DNA of 64,000 nucleotides from Alcanivorax sp. (lineage in GTDB: Bacteria > Pseudomonadota > Gammaproteobacteria > Pseudomonadales > Alcanivoracaceae): assembly GCF_002733835.1 (NCBI RefSeq), contig NZ_NVWY01000013.1, forward strand, positions 1 to 64,000. Reading direction: 5' to 3'. The notes below the pieces were generated by a model, which was not told the DNA's origin, ran no database searches, and saw nothing but the letters and a program-made list of their open reading frames with translations. Positions 11,335 to 19,214 of the stretch are shown piece after piece (positions within the stretch are counted from its first letter, which is position 1; each line of letters begins with the position of its first letter). A program made the position numbers and the translations under genes.

Positions 11335-12360
11335 TCAGGGCCAGGATTGCTGGAGGCTGCGCAGGTTGCTCAGCACTCGCTGGCTGCGTTCCAGTTTCTT
11401 GTTGAGTTCTTCGTTGTCCGGATACAGCGGGGCGACCTGTTTCCAGATTCGGTAAGCCTCGCGATACTGGCCGCGGGCGTAGAGCGCCTCCCCTGTATTC
11501 ATCTCTTCCGCAAACCGGCGACGGCACCATTGCTCCAGACGTTTGCGATGACTTGCCAGAGCCGGGTTGCCCGGGTGCCGGTTCAGGAAGGCGCGGGCGG
11601 CGAGCAGCGATTGCAGCTGACCGTTGCGCTGGTAGCGGCTCATCAGTTGTTCTGCCTGGGTTTGCAGAGCAAGGTTACGCTTGGCGCGGGCGCGCTGTTC
11701 TTCGTTGTTCAGTACCTGCTGGGCCTGTGCCAGGACCGGGGAGGGTTCGGCCTGGGGGGCCAGTTGATGGGCGGAACGCAGCAGGTCGCGGGCCAGCATC
11801 CACTGTTCCCGCTCACCGAAATATTCGCCCAGGGTGGTCAGGTCCTGAATCAGCTGCTGACGCTCCTCGGCCAGCTTCTGGCGTTCCTGCTTGGCGTGGG
11901 GCGCATGAAAGTCGGCCAGCTGCTGTTCCAGCCTGTCGTTGGCCAGCATGGCGACAGCCTGGGCCTGGCGTCTCTCTGCCAGTAACTGGTTCAGCTGGCG
12001 CTCTTCCTGTGTGGATAAGGCGGTGCTTAATTCATCCATGGCCGCCGGGTTCAGTACCTTGTCGCGGTTCTGGTTCAACAGGTTGAAGGCATCATCCCAT
12101 TGCTGGTTTCTGCCCAGTTCCTGGGCCTGGAGAATGATGTGCTGGCGGTACGCCTTGCTGGCCTGGCGGATTCCGGGGTATTGCTCCTGCAAGGCCGGGT
12201 ATTCGGGGTGCCTGGGTTTGGTTTGTTCAATAATGGCGGCGGCCCGGCTGTAATTGTGTTGTTCCAGCGCAGCGCTGACATCGCTTTCCGGGTGGGGGTT
12301 GCCGAGGGTGGCACAGCCAGCCAGTACCGTGGCCAGGGTCAGGCTACTCGCCTTGTACAC
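11335..12360 (-). CDS. TPR-like lipoprotein next to adenylate cyclase
   Basis: The 341-residue protein starts with a lipoprotein signal whose lipobox LAGC gives a lipidated Cys at residue 15. The rest is helical and Gln/Leu/Arg-rich, with degenerate tetratricopeptide-like repeats (for example NYSRAAAIIEQ, QWDDAFNLLNQ and ALYARGQYREAYRIWKQVAP near 290-310). It is probably a scaffold on the periplasmic side of the envelope. It overlaps the start of the cell by 17 bp with the upstream adenylate cyclase gene, which strongly suggests co-translation. No enzyme motif is visible and I do not recognise a named family. Confidence 0.75.
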   Translation of the reverse strand: MYKASSLTLATVLAGCATLGNPHPESDVSAALEQHNYSRAAAIIEQTKPRHPEYPALQEQYPGIRQASKAYRQHIILQAQELGRNQQWDDAFNLLNQNRDKVLNPAAMDELSTALSTQEERQLNQLLAERRQAQAVAMLANDRLEQQLADFHAPHAKQERQKLAEERQQLIQDLTTLGEYFGEREQWMLARDLLRSAHQLAPQAEPSPVLAQAQQVLNNEEQRARAKRNLALQTQAEQLMSRYQRNGQLQSLLAARAFLNRHPGNPALASHRKRLEQWCRRRFAEEMNTGEALYARGQYREAYRIWKQVAPLYPDNEELNKKLERSQRVLSNLRSLQQSWP

Positions 12361-13846
12361 GTTGATGCTCCGTATTCAGTTTTGCCAGAAACTGGGCAAT
12401 ACGCTGTTCCATCAGCGTTTCGGACAAGGCGTGAACGCCATCGATACGATAGGTGCCCACGGGGTTTTCTTTGCCGCGAATCCGCATGGCCCCGGATTCG
12501 GTGGCGCGAACCCGGGAGGCAATATTGGGGTTGGACAGAAGCGGCGCGGCGGCAATGATTTCGTTACCGCCGGCCATGTTCGACAGCCGTGAAGCCAAAT
12601 TGACCGCGTCACCCACCACGGTGTACTGCATGCGATCGCGTGACCCCAGATTGCCGGCCAGCATGTCACCGGAGTTGATGCCAATGCGGAATTCCACGGT
12701 GGTTTGGCCGTGGGCATGGCGGTGTTCATTGAGGCGCTCTACCAGCCGCTGGATCATCACCGCACAACACAGGCCGTGGAACAGGTGTTCATCATCTTTC
12801 TCCGGCACACCGAAGACGATCATGGCGCAATCACCCATGTATTTGTCGATGGTCCCCCGATAAAAGCTGGTGGCCGTGGTGATAGCATCAAAATAGACAT
12901 TGAGCATGTCGGCGATGGCGTCCGGCGCCAGGTTTTCGGACAACCGGGTAAAGCCGACGATGTCCGCAAAGACCACCGTGGCGGAAACGTCACGGCCACC
13001 GAGTTGTACCTGATCCAGATCAGCCATCATGTTGCGTGCTACGGACGGGCTGACGAAACGTTGCAGCACCCGTTCTACCTGGTCTTTTTCGAGCATGCCG
13101 TGGGCCATGGTGTTGTAGGCTTCGATCAGGCCGCCAATTTCGTCGTTGCGGCGATCCTGAATGCGGTAGTTGAGGTCACCCTTGCGCATGGCGCTGGTGG
13201 CAGCCAGCAGGTCATGAATCGGCTGGGCCAGGCGGCGGCTGATCAGGAAAGCAACGATAATGGCGATCACGCTCATGATCAGGGTGGCGGTCACCATGGT
13301 GTCCTGCACGGCCTGGCGGGCTGCCACGATGGGGCGGTCAGACAGGGAAATGGCGGTGTGGCCGGCCACCGCATCGCTGATCTTGATCGGGGCGTAGTAG
13401 GTGGTGACGGGCTCGTCTTCCAGATCCCAGCGTTTTACCTGCTCATGCAGTGGGCTGGCGGCCAGCGGCAGAATGCCGGCCTTGTCGATCAGGTTGCCGT
13501 CGCGACCGAACAGGGCGGCGCCGCGAACGCTGTCGCTGCGGGCCAGGTTGTTGAGTTGTACCTTGAGAAAGAAGGTGTCGTCCGCCAGTAGTGGTTCGCG
13601 GGCGGTGTTGGCCAGTTGCTGGGCGATGGCGGTGCCAAAGCTGTCTGCCTGGTCGCGCATGCGGCTGAGCTGATTGTTGAGCAGCAGGGTGCCGAGGATG
13701 GTCATGCCGCACAGGATCAGCAGGGAGATGGACAGGCCCAGCTTCCAGGCCACCGGGAAATAGGCCGGGATATAGGGTGCCAGCCACTCGCCGAGGCGGG
13801 TGCGTTGGGGGGGGCTGGATTGTTCGGGGCCCTTTGGCGTGCTCAC
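12344..13846 (-). CDS. Membrane class III adenylate/guanylate cyclase with HAMP domain
   Basis: This 500-residue protein has a transmembrane helix at about 30-55, a periplasmic sensor domain (about 60-180), a second helix (about 185-207), a HAMP domain (about 205-260, DLLAATSAMRKGDLNYRI) and a class III cyclase domain (about 285-460). The metal-binding aspartates are in VVFADIVGFTRLSE and KYMGDCAMIVFG, and VGDAVNLASRLSNMA supplies the transition-state Asn/Arg residues. These residues look intact, so it should make cAMP, or less likely cGMP. It overlaps the downstream lipoprotein gene. A perfect CRP/Vfr-type site at 45770-45785 is a plausible downstream target of its product. Confidence 0.9.
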   Translation of the reverse strand: MSTPKGPEQSSPPQRTRLGEWLAPYIPAYFPVAWKLGLSISLLILCGMTILGTLLLNNQLSRMRDQADSFGTAIAQQLANTAREPLLADDTFFLKVQLNNLARSDSVRGAALFGRDGNLIDKAGILPLAASPLHEQVKRWDLEDEPVTTYYAPIKISDAVAGHTAISLSDRPIVAARQAVQDTMVTATLIMSVIAIIVAFLISRRLAQPIHDLLAATSAMRKGDLNYRIQDRRNDEIGGLIEAYNTMAHGMLEKDQVERVLQRFVSPSVARNMMADLDQVQLGGRDVSATVVFADIVGFTRLSENLAPDAIADMLNVYFDAITTATSFYRGTIDKYMGDCAMIVFGVPEKDDEHLFHGLCCAVMIQRLVERLNEHRHAHGQTTVEFRIGINSGDMLAGNLGSRDRMQYTVVGDAVNLASRLSNMAGGNEIIAAAPLLSNPNIASRVRATESGAMRIRGKENPVGTYRIDGVHALSETLMEQRIAQFLAKLNTEHQRVQGE

Positions 13847-14055
13847 AGTTACGTCCCTGGTGTGGCTGTGCGGGTTGTTCCTTTGTGTTTCTCTCGGCCT
13901 GCCGCAGTATCACTAGGCGCGGGGCGCCGGCCTGTGCTTGTCAGCGGCAGTGCTTGCTGTCAAATTCAGGCATGTGCCTTATGCCAACAATAGCATTTTA
14001 GTGGTGCCGGGTAAGTAGCCGTCTGACTGTTTGTTACCCGGCCTTGAATTAGGAT

Positions 14056-15030
14056 ATGAGTATGGCGTTTACGCGAGAGCGACAGATTCCTGCCAATGGG
14101 CTGGATTTTTTTGTGGCGGAGGCTGGCGAAGCCGGTGCGCCCCTGGTGCTGTGTTTGCACGGTTTCCCGGAATGCTGGGCTTCCTGGCGGTACCAGCTGC
14201 CGGTGCTGGCCCAGTCCGGTTATTACGCGGTGGCTCCGGATTTGCGCGGTTACGGCTTTACCGGTGGTCCCAAAGAGGCCGATGCTTACCGGCAGAGTGT
14301 GCTGGTTGAGGATGTAATGGCCCTGATTAAGGCGCTGGGCTATGACAGCGCCATCCTGATGGGGCATGACTGGGGCTGTGGGCTGGCCTGGCAGGTGGCA
14401 CGCCGATATCCCAAAGCAATCAGAGCGGTGATCGGTATGTCTGTTCCCTATGGTGGCCCGGCGCCCGAGCCGCCTACTACCGCCATGCGCAAGCTGTTCG
14501 AGGACCGTTTTTTCTACATGCTGTACTTCCAGCAAGCGGCCCTGCCTGAGCAAGAGCTTGAGGCTGACGTGTCGTACAGCTTGCGGTGTATTTTTCATGG
14601 TCTTTCCGCCGACGGGATCGCGGATTTCAAGGTCGGCCCGGATGATACCGGCTTCCTTCAGTCCATGCCGGTTCCGGCGACCCAGCCCCGCTGGATGCGC
14701 GAAGAGGACCTGGCTTATTACGTGGAGCGTTTTGAGCACAGCGGTTTCACTGGCCCGATCAACTGGTACCGGTCCATGGATGCTTCCTGGGAAGAAAGCC
14801 GTGATGACACTGACTGGCAGATCGTGATGCCGACCCTGTTTATCGGTGGCCTGCAGGACCCGGTGATCATGTTTGGCCAGAAAGCGCTGCAGCGCATGCC
14901 GGATTACATTCCGGACCTGCGTACCGTGATGCTGGATCAATGCGGCCACTGGATCCAGATGGAGCAGGCGGCCGAAGTGAACCGGGAAATACTGGCTTTT
15001 CTGGAAGAAATTCATGCCGATGAAGTCTGA
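14056..15030 (+). CDS. Alpha/beta-fold epoxide hydrolase
   Basis: The 324-residue cytoplasmic enzyme has the epoxide hydrolase layout: oxyanion-hole motif HGFPECW (about 34-40), nucleophile Asp in GHDWG (about 102-106), a helical lid with Tyr residues (for example INWYRSM near 236), an acid Asp in GGLQDPV (near 264), and the catalytic His in CGHW (near 298). The nucleophile being Asp excludes a serine esterase. Haloalkane dehalogenases share the fold, but HGFPE and lid tyrosines favour epoxide hydrolase. Such enzymes could detoxify epoxides formed during alkene oxidation in hydrocarbon degraders. It overlaps the next gene by 17 bp. Confidence 0.88.
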   Translation: MSMAFTRERQIPANGLDFFVAEAGEAGAPLVLCLHGFPECWASWRYQLPVLAQSGYYAVAPDLRGYGFTGGPKEADAYRQSVLVEDVMALIKALGYDSAILMGHDWGCGLAWQVARRYPKAIRAVIGMSVPYGGPAPEPPTTAMRKLFEDRFFYMLYFQQAALPEQELEADVSYSLRCIFHGLSADGIADFKVGPDDTGFLQSMPVPATQPRWMREEDLAYYVERFEHSGFTGPINWYRSMDASWEESRDDTDWQIVMPTLFIGGLQDPVIMFGQKALQRMPDYIPDLRTVMLDQCGHWIQMEQAAEVNREILAFLEEIHADEV

Positions 15031-15514
15031 GGTTAGCAACTTTCATAAGGTTGGGGAGTTTCATCGGGCATTTTCCTTGCCCGTGGAGCCTCGGCCAGTG
15101 GTGCCGGACGATGCGACCGTGCGCCTGCGTCTGGCCTTGTTGCTGGAGGAATTTCACGAGCTGGCCGAAGCGACGTGTCAGAATGCCAGTGATGCCCAGC
15201 AGGCGTTTCTCTCCACATTGGCCCAGGCCCGTGAGCAGTTGGAGGCGTTGGATCGGTTTCAGGTTGACCTGGTGGAAGTGGCGGATGCGCTTACCGATAT
15301 CAACTATGTCACCTACGGCGCCGGGCACACCTTTGGTATCGACCTGAATGCCTGCTGCGAAGAAGTGCATCGCAGCAACATGAGCAAGTTGGGGGCTGAT
15401 GGCAAGCCGGTGAAGGATGAGCGAGGAAAGGTGTTGAAAGGCCCGACGTACTCGCCTCCGTCACTGGCGCCGGTGCTGGCGGCCCAGGCGGGCAATCCGC
15501 AAAGCGCTGGGTAA
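15014..15514 (+). CDS. MazG-like nucleotide pyrophosphohydrolase
   Basis: This 166-residue protein matches the all-alpha NTP pyrophosphatase superfamily (MazG/HisE/dCTPase-like). It has an EE-x2-E type metal motif (LLLEEFHELAEA, about 42-53) and a second acidic helix (LVEVADALTDINYV, about 90-103). Such enzymes cleave nucleoside triphosphates or related compounds to monophosphate and pyrophosphate. The C-terminal HRSNMSKLGADGKPV segment is typical of a subfamily annotated as phosphoribosyl-ATP pyrophosphohydrolase-like. The start overlaps the epoxide hydrolase gene; the ATG at 15020 is an alternative. Substrate is unknown. Confidence 0.8.
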   Translation: MPMKSEVSNFHKVGEFHRAFSLPVEPRPVVPDDATVRLRLALLLEEFHELAEATCQNASDAQQAFLSTLAQAREQLEALDRFQVDLVEVADALTDINYVTYGAGHTFGIDLNACCEEVHRSNMSKLGADGKPVKDERGKVLKGPTYSPPSLAPVLAAQAGNPQSAG

Positions 15515-15562
15515 TGTCTGGCGATCGTCAGGGGATGCGGTTGTGCAGTACAGAAAAAAAAC

Positions 15563-15576
15563 CTGATCTACGTCAA
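15563..15576 (+). promoter_or_regulatory. FNR/ANR-type box upstream of candidate sRNA
   Basis: CTGAT-CTAC-GTCAA resembles the FNR/ANR consensus TTGAT-N4-ATCAA with one mismatch per half-site, a common form in pseudomonads. Its centre is 41.5 bp upstream of G15611, the class II activator position, with a TATGAC-type -10 between (15602-15607). Confidence 0.55.
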
Positions 15577-15610
15577 GGCGGGGCGGTGCGGTCGGCGGCA
15601 CTATGACTGC

Positions 15611-15684
15611 GGGATCTGATCCCGCTGCGTATGCTTCCGGTTGTCTCCGGAAACAATTAGGCCCCGTTTTCGGGGCCTTTTTTT
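15611..15684 (+). ncRNA. Candidate ANR-controlled small RNA with intrinsic terminator
   Basis: No gene lies between the pyrophosphohydrolase (ends 15514) and the acyl reductase (ends 15828), yet three stem-loops are tightly packed: GCGGGA/TCCCGC at 15609-15625, TTCCGG/CCGGAA at 15635-15652, and a terminator GGCCCCG-TTTT-CGGGGCC followed by seven T at 15660-15684. With an ANR-type box and -10 upstream, this reads as a short anaerobically induced sRNA of about 74 nt. The alternative is a plain terminator for the upstream gene, but that would not explain the promoter elements 97 nt past its stop codon. I know of no family match. Confidence 0.5.
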
Positions 15685-15687
15685 ATG

Positions 15688-15826
15688 GGAGGCTGGATGC
15701 CTGACGCTGGACGCATAACGAGAAAAAATTAAACGAAAACCGGGTTGAGCCGGTTTTTCCTTAGGCTTTAATTTTTGGCGTCAGGCGTCAGGCGTCAGGC
15801 GTCAGGCGTCAGGCGTCAGGCGTCAA
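15688..15826. repeat. Heptad inverted-repeat element C with perfect tandem array
   Basis: The left arm has units ggaggct, ggatgcc, tgacgct, ggacgca, taacgag (15688-15722). The right arm is six perfect GCGTCAG copies plus one GCGTCAA (15778-15826), ending one base before the stop codon of the acyl reductase. The arms are reverse complementary in their core (GACGC/GCGTC). An A/T-flanked terminator hairpin lies between them. Confidence 0.9.
15736..15758. terminator. Bidirectional terminator inside element C
   Basis: AAAACCGG-GTTGAG-CCGGTTTTT, extended by outer AAAATTAAA/TTTAATTTT pairing (about 15724-15777). It can terminate the acyl reductase transcript on the minus strand and read-through on the plus strand. 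Confidence 0.85.
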
Positions 15827-15827
15827 A

Positions 15828-17834
15828 TTACCAATGAATCCCTTTGAACAACCGCGAGAAAGCGGCCTGTTCGCGGCGGATCTTCTTCGGTGTGCCCTCC
15901 TTGTCTCCCAGGGCGGCAGAGGAATCCGAGAACAACTTGTAGCCGGTGTTCATGATGGTTTCGGTGACCCGGGGGGTGATGAAGTGCATCACCTGCCCCA
16001 TGACGCCCAGGTTGGTGGCGATGCGTTTTGGCTGGCGCACAATAGCGTCGCAGATCATGTCCGCTGCTTGGGTGGGGCTGATGGTCGGCACGTGGTTGTA
16101 GATCTTGGTGGGCGCGATCATCGGTGTGCGCACCAGCGGCATGTTGATAGTGGTAAAGCGGATCCCCTCGTGGGCCAGCTCGCTGGAGGCGCAGCGGGTG
16201 AAAGCATCCAGTGCCGCCTTGGAGGCCACATAGGCGGAAAAGCGGGGTGCATTGGTGAGCACGCCGATGCTGGAAATGTTAATCACATGGCCGCCGCCGT
16301 TTTCGATCATGCTGGGCATCAGCTGCATGATCAGTCGCAGGGCGCCGAAGTAATTGAGCTGCATGGTGCGTTCGTAATCGTGGAAACGGTCAAACGCATG
16401 GACCACGGAACGGCGAATGGAACGCCCGGCGTTGTTCACCAGAATATCCACATGGCCATGATCGGCGAGGACCTGCTGGATTAAATTGTCCACGTCGGTC
16501 AGGTCGGAGACATCACAGCTGTAGGCCTGTGCGGTGCCGCCCAGCTGGTCGATTTCATGCAGGGTTTCTTCCAGTTTTTCGGCGGTGCGGGCAATCACCA
16601 GCACGGTGGCGCCGGCGCGAGCCAGCTTCAGCGCGCTGGCCTTGCCGATACCGGAGGTAGCACCGGTGACCATGACGACCTTGCCTTCCACCCGTTCGGG
16701 CAGGGTGGGCAGCGGTTGCAGTTCATCCTTGCGCTCGCCGCGGTCCGGGTCCAGATGGTTTTCCCAGAAATCCCACAGTTGCTGGATATAGCTTTCCAGC
16801 TCCGGTGCCGCGATGCCAGTGCCTTCCAGAGCCGCTTTGGCGCGGCTGTTATCGTACTCGGTGGGGAAGGTGAGGAACTTCATGGCCGAGGGCGGGATGT
16901 CCAGGTTGTCCAGTGCGGCATTGAGCAGCAGGTTGGGGGTCAGGGCGCTGACGCCCTTGCGAACAAAGCCCGGGACCACATCGAACAGGCGGTTTTCCAG
17001 CTTCAAGGCCACCCGCGGGGCCTGGGCGGCGCCGGCGATGATGTCCATGATCTCGCCCAGGCTGTAGCTGCGGTCTGCGGTCAGGTGGAAGCATTGGCCA
17101 TCGTGGTCAGGCTGGTGGGCAATGTGGTCCAGGGCGTCCGCCACGAAATCCACCGGCACCACGTTGAAGTGGCCGCCTTCCACGCCGATCAGAGGTATCC
17201 AGTTGGGCAATACGTCTTTCAGCTTCTGGATGAACTTGAACAAGTAATAGGGGCCGTCCACCTTGTCCATGGCCCCGGTTTCAGAATGGCCGACGACCAT
17301 GGCAGGGCGGTAGATGCGCCAGGGGATTTTGCTTTCCTGGCGTACCAGTGCTTCGGATTCGTGCTTGGTCAGCAGGTAGGCGTCATCAAGCCCGGTGGCT
17401 TCCTCGAACATGTCTTCGGTAAAGGTGCCGTCGTAAAGGCCGGCAGCCGCGATGGAGGAGACATGGTGAAAACGGCCGGCCTGAATTTTTTCAGCCAGTT
17501 TCAGCGTTTGCCGTGTGCCTTCGATGTTAGTGTAGCGCTGGGTGTTTTCATCGGCGGTCAGGTCATAAATGGCGGCCAGATGAAAAAAGTGATCGATTTG
17601 CCCGTTCAGGTCATCCTGATCACGCTTGCTCACGCCCAGCAGTTTTTCGTTGATGTCGCCATGGATGGCCACCAGACGGTCGGCATCCACGCCAAGCCGG
17701 CTGCGCAGGGCATCCAGCTTGTACTCGGAGCCACAGCGGACCAGGGCAAAAACGCGGGTATCGTCGCGTTTCAGCAGACGGCCAACCAGAAATCGGCCGA
17801 TAAACCCGGTGGCACCGGTAACGAAATAGTTCAT
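15828..17834 (-). CDS. Bifunctional fatty acyl-CoA/aldehyde reductase (fatty alcohol-forming)
   Basis: This 668-residue protein joins two Rossmann reductase domains. The N-terminal extended-SDR part starts MNYFVTGATGFIGRFL with YLLTKHESE as the YxxxK motif (about 155-163). The C-terminal short-chain part has VTGATSGIGKASAL (about 387-400), NNAGRSIRRS and the catalytic YVASK (about 535). Order and motifs match, as I recall it, the Marinobacter fatty acyl reductase that reduces acyl-CoA or acyl-ACP through the aldehyde to fatty alcohol, the alcohol precursor of wax esters. The ATG at 17834 has an AAGGGGAAAG Shine-Dalgarno. A FabR-like repressor is transcribed divergently and palindromes lie between, so lipid-responsive repression is likely. 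Confidence 0.93.
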   Translation of the reverse strand: MNYFVTGATGFIGRFLVGRLLKRDDTRVFALVRCGSEYKLDALRSRLGVDADRLVAIHGDINEKLLGVSKRDQDDLNGQIDHFFHLAAIYDLTADENTQRYTNIEGTRQTLKLAEKIQAGRFHHVSSIAAAGLYDGTFTEDMFEEATGLDDAYLLTKHESEALVRQESKIPWRIYRPAMVVGHSETGAMDKVDGPYYLFKFIQKLKDVLPNWIPLIGVEGGHFNVVPVDFVADALDHIAHQPDHDGQCFHLTADRSYSLGEIMDIIAGAAQAPRVALKLENRLFDVVPGFVRKGVSALTPNLLLNAALDNLDIPPSAMKFLTFPTEYDNSRAKAALEGTGIAAPELESYIQQLWDFWENHLDPDRGERKDELQPLPTLPERVEGKVVMVTGATSGIGKASALKLARAGATVLVIARTAEKLEETLHEIDQLGGTAQAYSCDVSDLTDVDNLIQQVLADHGHVDILVNNAGRSIRRSVVHAFDRFHDYERTMQLNYFGALRLIMQLMPSMIENGGGHVINISSIGVLTNAPRFSAYVASKAALDAFTRCASSELAHEGIRFTTINMPLVRTPMIAPTKIYNHVPTISPTQAADMICDAIVRQPKRIATNLGVMGQVMHFITPRVTETIMNTGYKLFSDSSAALGDKEGTPKKIRREQAAFSRLFKGIHW

Positions 17835-17935
17835 TGCTTTCCCCTTGTGCTTCCTTGCTGCCTGCTCGGGCAGGCAGGTTGTGTTGTAGCGCTGTCTGAT
17901 CATGCGCCGTGATCAGGCCGTGTGCCAAATCTTAG

Positions 17936-17953
17936 GCCTTACATCTGTAAGGC
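17936..17953. promoter_or_regulatory. FabR-like operator palindrome
   Basis: GCCTTAC-ATCT-GTAAGGC is a perfect 18-bp inverted repeat about 100 bp upstream of the acyl reductase. Its core TACA-TC-TGTA has the same spacing as the TACA-N2-TGTA core of E. coli FabR sites, and the neighbouring regulator is FabR-like, so this is its most likely operator at the reductase promoter. Confidence 0.6.
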
Positions 17954-18043
17954 GAATTCTCTTCCAGCTAACAAGTGTTTGTCAAAGATTGTTTTGTAAC
18001 CGCTGCGTTGTTGCGCCGTGGCCGTCGTTTATGGGATTATTTA

Positions 18044-18059
18044 ACTAACATTCGTTAGT
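18044..18059. promoter_or_regulatory. Operator-like palindrome at the tetR-family start
   Basis: ACTAAC-ATTC-GTTAGT is a perfect 16-bp inverted repeat ending 9 nt before the regulator's ATG, a position suited to autorepression. It differs in sequence from the palindrome at 17936, so two regulators may act here. Confidence 0.6.
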
Positions 18060-18068
18060 GATACTGTT

Positions 18069-18701
18069 ATGGCTGAAACAGCGCGACAGCGCCAGAAACG
18101 GCAAACCCGGGAACGGATTCTGGAATCCGCCCGAAACCTTATGGCGGGCGGGCGTGGCCTGGACAGCCTGGGGCTGCGCGAAGTGGCCCGGGAATCCAGT
18201 CTGGCTGCCACCTCCCTGTATAACCATTTTCCGGATATGGAAGCGCTGGGGTTGGCGCTGATTGACTCCTGTTGCTTTCGGCTGCGCTCTGCCATGGAGT
18301 ACGAGCGGCGCAGCATGATCGAAATCGGTGCGGCCCAGGCGGTGCAGGAGCTGGTCGGGCGGTTTACCCGTTATATTGCCGAGAACGGCAATGATTTTCG
18401 CTTGTTGGTGCAGCAGCGTCTGGGTAGCCATGATCGCTACCGGTTGAGAATTCAGCGCGAATTACAGTTGCTGGTGGACGAGCTGGCCGAAGACGTGCGT
18501 CAGGCGGTCGCCAGCCAGGGGCGGGTCCAGGTGCCGGCAGAACAGGAGGCGCAAGCGGCCATTGCGATCATGTTTGGCGCCGGTATTTCCATGCTCGACA
18601 GTAGCCCCGCTGCGCGCCGTGTGTTGGCGGATCATGCCTGCCTGCAGCTGGAAATGATGGCGCTGGGCGGCAGGCAGATGGCGGTAGGTAATCGGCTATG
18701 A
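18069..18701 (+). CDS. TetR-family transcriptional regulator, FabR-like
   Basis: The 210-residue protein has an N-terminal TetR helix-turn-helix (residues 12-60, LREVARESSLAATSLYNHF) very like FabR/DesT (LREVAREAGIAPTSFYRHF in E. coli). The resemblance continues through the ligand domain (NDFRLLVQQRLG near 100 and EAQAAIAIMFGAG near 165). FabR and DesT sense acyl-CoA/acyl-ACP saturation and repress unsaturated fatty acid synthesis. It is divergent from the acyl reductase and probably controls it and itself. The Shine-Dalgarno before ATG 18069 is weak. Family is firm; specific ligand is inferred. Confidence 0.87.
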   Translation: MAETARQRQKRQTRERILESARNLMAGGRGLDSLGLREVARESSLAATSLYNHFPDMEALGLALIDSCCFRLRSAMEYERRSMIEIGAAQAVQELVGRFTRYIAENGNDFRLLVQQRLGSHDRYRLRIQRELQLLVDELAEDVRQAVASQGRVQVPAEQEAQAAIAIMFGAGISMLDSSPAARRVLADHACLQLEMMALGGRQMAVGNRL

Positions 18702-18816
18702 AATGGCGGTTTGTGACGTGATTCGTGGGTTTGTGCCGTAAAATGCACTAAAAAGGGTCGCGAACTCAGCAACGTTAATACCGCAACGTTGCCGCCGATT
18801 GCCACAGGAGGTGGCG

Positions 18817-19146
18817 ATGTCTTTTGATCCCAAGGATCCGTACGACGCCGCAGCACTGTACGACATGTGGCTCAATTGCAGCCGTTGCCCTGCCACCTTT
18901 GATTTTGAACCCGGTGGTGAGGTCAATCTGGATTATTATCACCGTATCGGCCAGCAGGCCCGGATGGAACACTGGGCAGTGTTGCCGGCTCGCAATCACG
19001 GCGAAGAACTGGTGTTCAATGTGCTTTGTCCTGACTGCGCCCGGCGCTTTGGGGTGGATGGCTGCGACGGCCGCATGGAGTTGGCTGCACCGGTGATCGA
19101 CCAGATCTGCCAGGCCATGCGTGACGCGTCCGAACAAGCGGCCTGA
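18817..19146 (+). CDS. Small cysteine-motif protein of unknown function
   Basis: A 109-residue protein starting MSFDPKDPYDAAALYDMWL with a strong AGGAGG Shine-Dalgarno 8 nt upstream. It has two CxxC pairs, CSRC (about 22-25) and CPDC (about 74-77), which could bind one zinc ion. There is no signal peptide or transmembrane segment. It lies between the TetR regulator and a nitroreductase, both on the same strand. I do not recognise the family. Confidence 0.7.
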   Translation: MSFDPKDPYDAAALYDMWLNCSRCPATFDFEPGGEVNLDYYHRIGQQARMEHWAVLPARNHGEELVFNVLCPDCARRFGVDGCDGRMELAAPVIDQICQAMRDASEQAA

Positions 19147-19214
19147 TCGCTACGGTCATCGTGTCTGTCTCTCCGCCCCGGTAGACTCGGAGCGAGTGTT
19201 GACAGGAGCCCTTG

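Noticed and set aside
15778-15826. CRISPR array
   Set aside because: The unit is 7 bp with no spacers, and no cas genes are present.
16557-17912. 451-codon open frame antisense to the acyl reductase
   Set aside because: The opposite strand has a complete two-domain reductase with all motifs; this frame has none.
18707-18726. CRP-like site after the TetR gene
   Set aside because: TGTGACGTGATTCGTG keeps only the left half-site; the right half differs too much from TCACA.
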